Below are positions 21,112-21,911 of a DNA stretch of 21,911 bases, in pieces. Origin of the DNA: an uncultured Granulicatella sp. Lineage in GTDB: Bacteria > Bacillota > Bacilli > Lactobacillales > Aerococcaceae. The notes under the pieces are model-generated. The model was not told the origin of the DNA. It ran no database searches and saw only the letters and a program-made list of their open reading frames with translations. The first letter of the stretch is position 1; each line of letters begins with the position of its first letter. The translations under genes were made by a program, and so were the position numbers. The stretch lies in the NCBI GenBank assembly GCA_900551535.1, contig URWJ01000011.1, positions 1 through 21,911 on the forward strand, written 5' to 3'.

Positions 21112-21911
21112 AATGAATAAGGTGATGTTGATTGCCCCAACGGACAAACAAAATGACCTATTGGATGCTATTCAAGAATTACAATCTTTAGAAGTAACCT
21201 CGCTAGAACAGGCGAAAGAACTATTTACCGAAAATTCCATCGCTTTACAAGAAGTGGATACAGAGAGAATGAACGCTCTTCAACAGAAATTCGAAGGGAT
21301 TCATGCGGCTATTACTTTTGTCGAAAAAAATCAAAAGCAACCGTCATTAATTCAAAAGTTAAAAACGCCAAGAGAGCAATTTGCACTTTCTGAATTACAA
21401 AAAGAAGTACAAAACTGGGACACTGACGCATTAGTGGAACATGTTGAAAGTATTCGTAACACGCTTCGTAAAAAGGATGACGAATTAAAAGAACTTCGTG
21501 AGAAAGAGGTCTTGCTTCGTAAGTGGAGCGCCCTTGATTTCTATCCGAAAGATATCTTTAAACATCCATATACGAAAACGAAAATGGGGACGATTCCTCA
21601 AGCGACGGATAATGCGTACTTGGACGGATTAAAAGAGAGCGAATTGATTTCCGTTCACGAAGTGTATCACACACGTGAAGAAATCGGGTTATTGGTGACA
21701 TATCCACGAAAAGCACAACAAGCTGCCAAAGAAGAGTTAGCGAAAGCGCACTTCAGTATCGTATGGTACGCGTTTGAAGAAGCTCCTTCTGTTGAGTTGG
21801 AGAAAAATCTTAAAGCGCAACAAGCAGTTGTGGATGCTAAGAAGAAAGTGTTAGATGACTTACAAGAAGAAAAAGACCTTCTTCGCAAGTTACAGCTTTC
21901 TGCGGAAGTTA
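21098..21911 (+). CDS. ntpI: V-type ATPase subunit I, N-terminal part (cut by window end)
   Basis: 271 residues are visible with no stop before the window ends; the full protein is normally about 650 residues. The start is MAIAKMNKVMLIAPTDKQNDLLDAIQELQSLEV, typical of subunit a/I, whose first strands begin with K-x-x-L-I-G/A. Coiled-coil stretches (about 100-145 and 225-270) flank a globular lobe, which fits the cytoplasmic N-terminal domain that contacts the stalks; the membrane half lies beyond the window. The ribosome site GGAGGTG (21081-21087) lies inside ntpF, 10 bp before the ATG, and the reading frames overlap by 14 bp, suggesting translational coupling. Confidence 0.9.
   Translation, partial: MAIAKMNKVMLIAPTDKQNDLLDAIQELQSLEVTSLEQAKELFTENSIALQEVDTERMNALQQKFEGIHAAITFVEKNQKQPSLIQKLKTPREQFALSELQKEVQNWDTDALVEHVESIRNTLRKKDDELKELREKEVLLRKWSALDFYPKDIFKHPYTKTKMGTIPQATDNAYLDGLKESELISVHEVYHTREEIGLLVTYPRKAQQAAKEELAKAHFSIVWYAFEEAPSVELEKNLKAQQAVVDAKKKVLDDLQEEKDLLRKLQLSAEV

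Overview
The window reads as chromosomal DNA of a low-GC Gram-positive bacterium, most likely a member of the Lactobacillales. Reasons: strong AGGAGG-type ribosome sites, a PerR repressor whose key residues fall at the Bacillus numbering, RNase J2, an Enterococcus-type V-ATPase operon start (ntpF-ntpI), a streptococcal-type MalR/maltodextrin locus that lacks its own ABC ATPase, and a sucrose phosphorylase very like GtfA of Streptococcus mutans. A Carnobacteriaceae or Aerococcaceae genus such as Granulicatella would fit, but that is a guess. I see no transposase, phage gene, CRISPR array, tRNA or rRNA.

Layout: (1) 1-966, the 3' end of a HerA/DUF853-type ATPase gene and a DJ-1/PfpI gene, closed by a terminator. 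(2) 1085-3145, perR with a membrane-anchored polysaccharide (peptidoglycan) deacetylase gene 24 bp behind it. (3) 3152-3596, rpsO with its own promoter, a structured leader and a UUCG-loop terminator. (4) 3667-13728, an alpha-glucan/sugar block: on the minus strand a MalR-type repressor (last gene), two CUT1 permeases and a lipoprotein binding protein; on the plus strand malQ, glgP and sucrose phosphorylase. The two arms diverge from a 338-bp region holding two good promoters and four operator-like palindromes. (5) 13764-18546, pnp behind a long leader hairpin, then rnjB (RNase J2) and a ThiT-like ECF transporter S component. (6) 18568-20138, cardiolipin synthase followed by two hairpins. (7) 20171-20608, a small minus-strand YolD-like gene with two LexA (SOS) boxes on its promoter and a cluster of short palindromes behind it. 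(8) 20704-end, the start of a V-ATPase operon (ntpF, ntpI, the latter cut by the window end).

How the genes work together: the binding protein and permeases import an oligosaccharide, presumably powered by a shared MsmK-like ATPase encoded elsewhere. MalQ rearranges maltodextrins, GlgP cleaves them to glucose-1-phosphate, and sucrose phosphorylase also yields glucose-1-phosphate. The MalR-type repressor probably closes both promoters. This sugar block sits exactly between rpsO and pnp, which are neighbours in many bacteria, so it looks like an insertion into an old RNA-metabolism/ribosome neighbourhood. pnp and rnjB then form an RNA-decay pair.

Most of the window is ordinary housekeeping and sugar metabolism. 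The points most worth a second look are the SOS-controlled small orphan gene, the paired CC-W6-GG palindromes next to it, the architecture of the mal control region, the pnp leader hairpin, and possible ligand changes in the binding protein and the ThiT-like protein. I did not find a clearly new multi-gene system.
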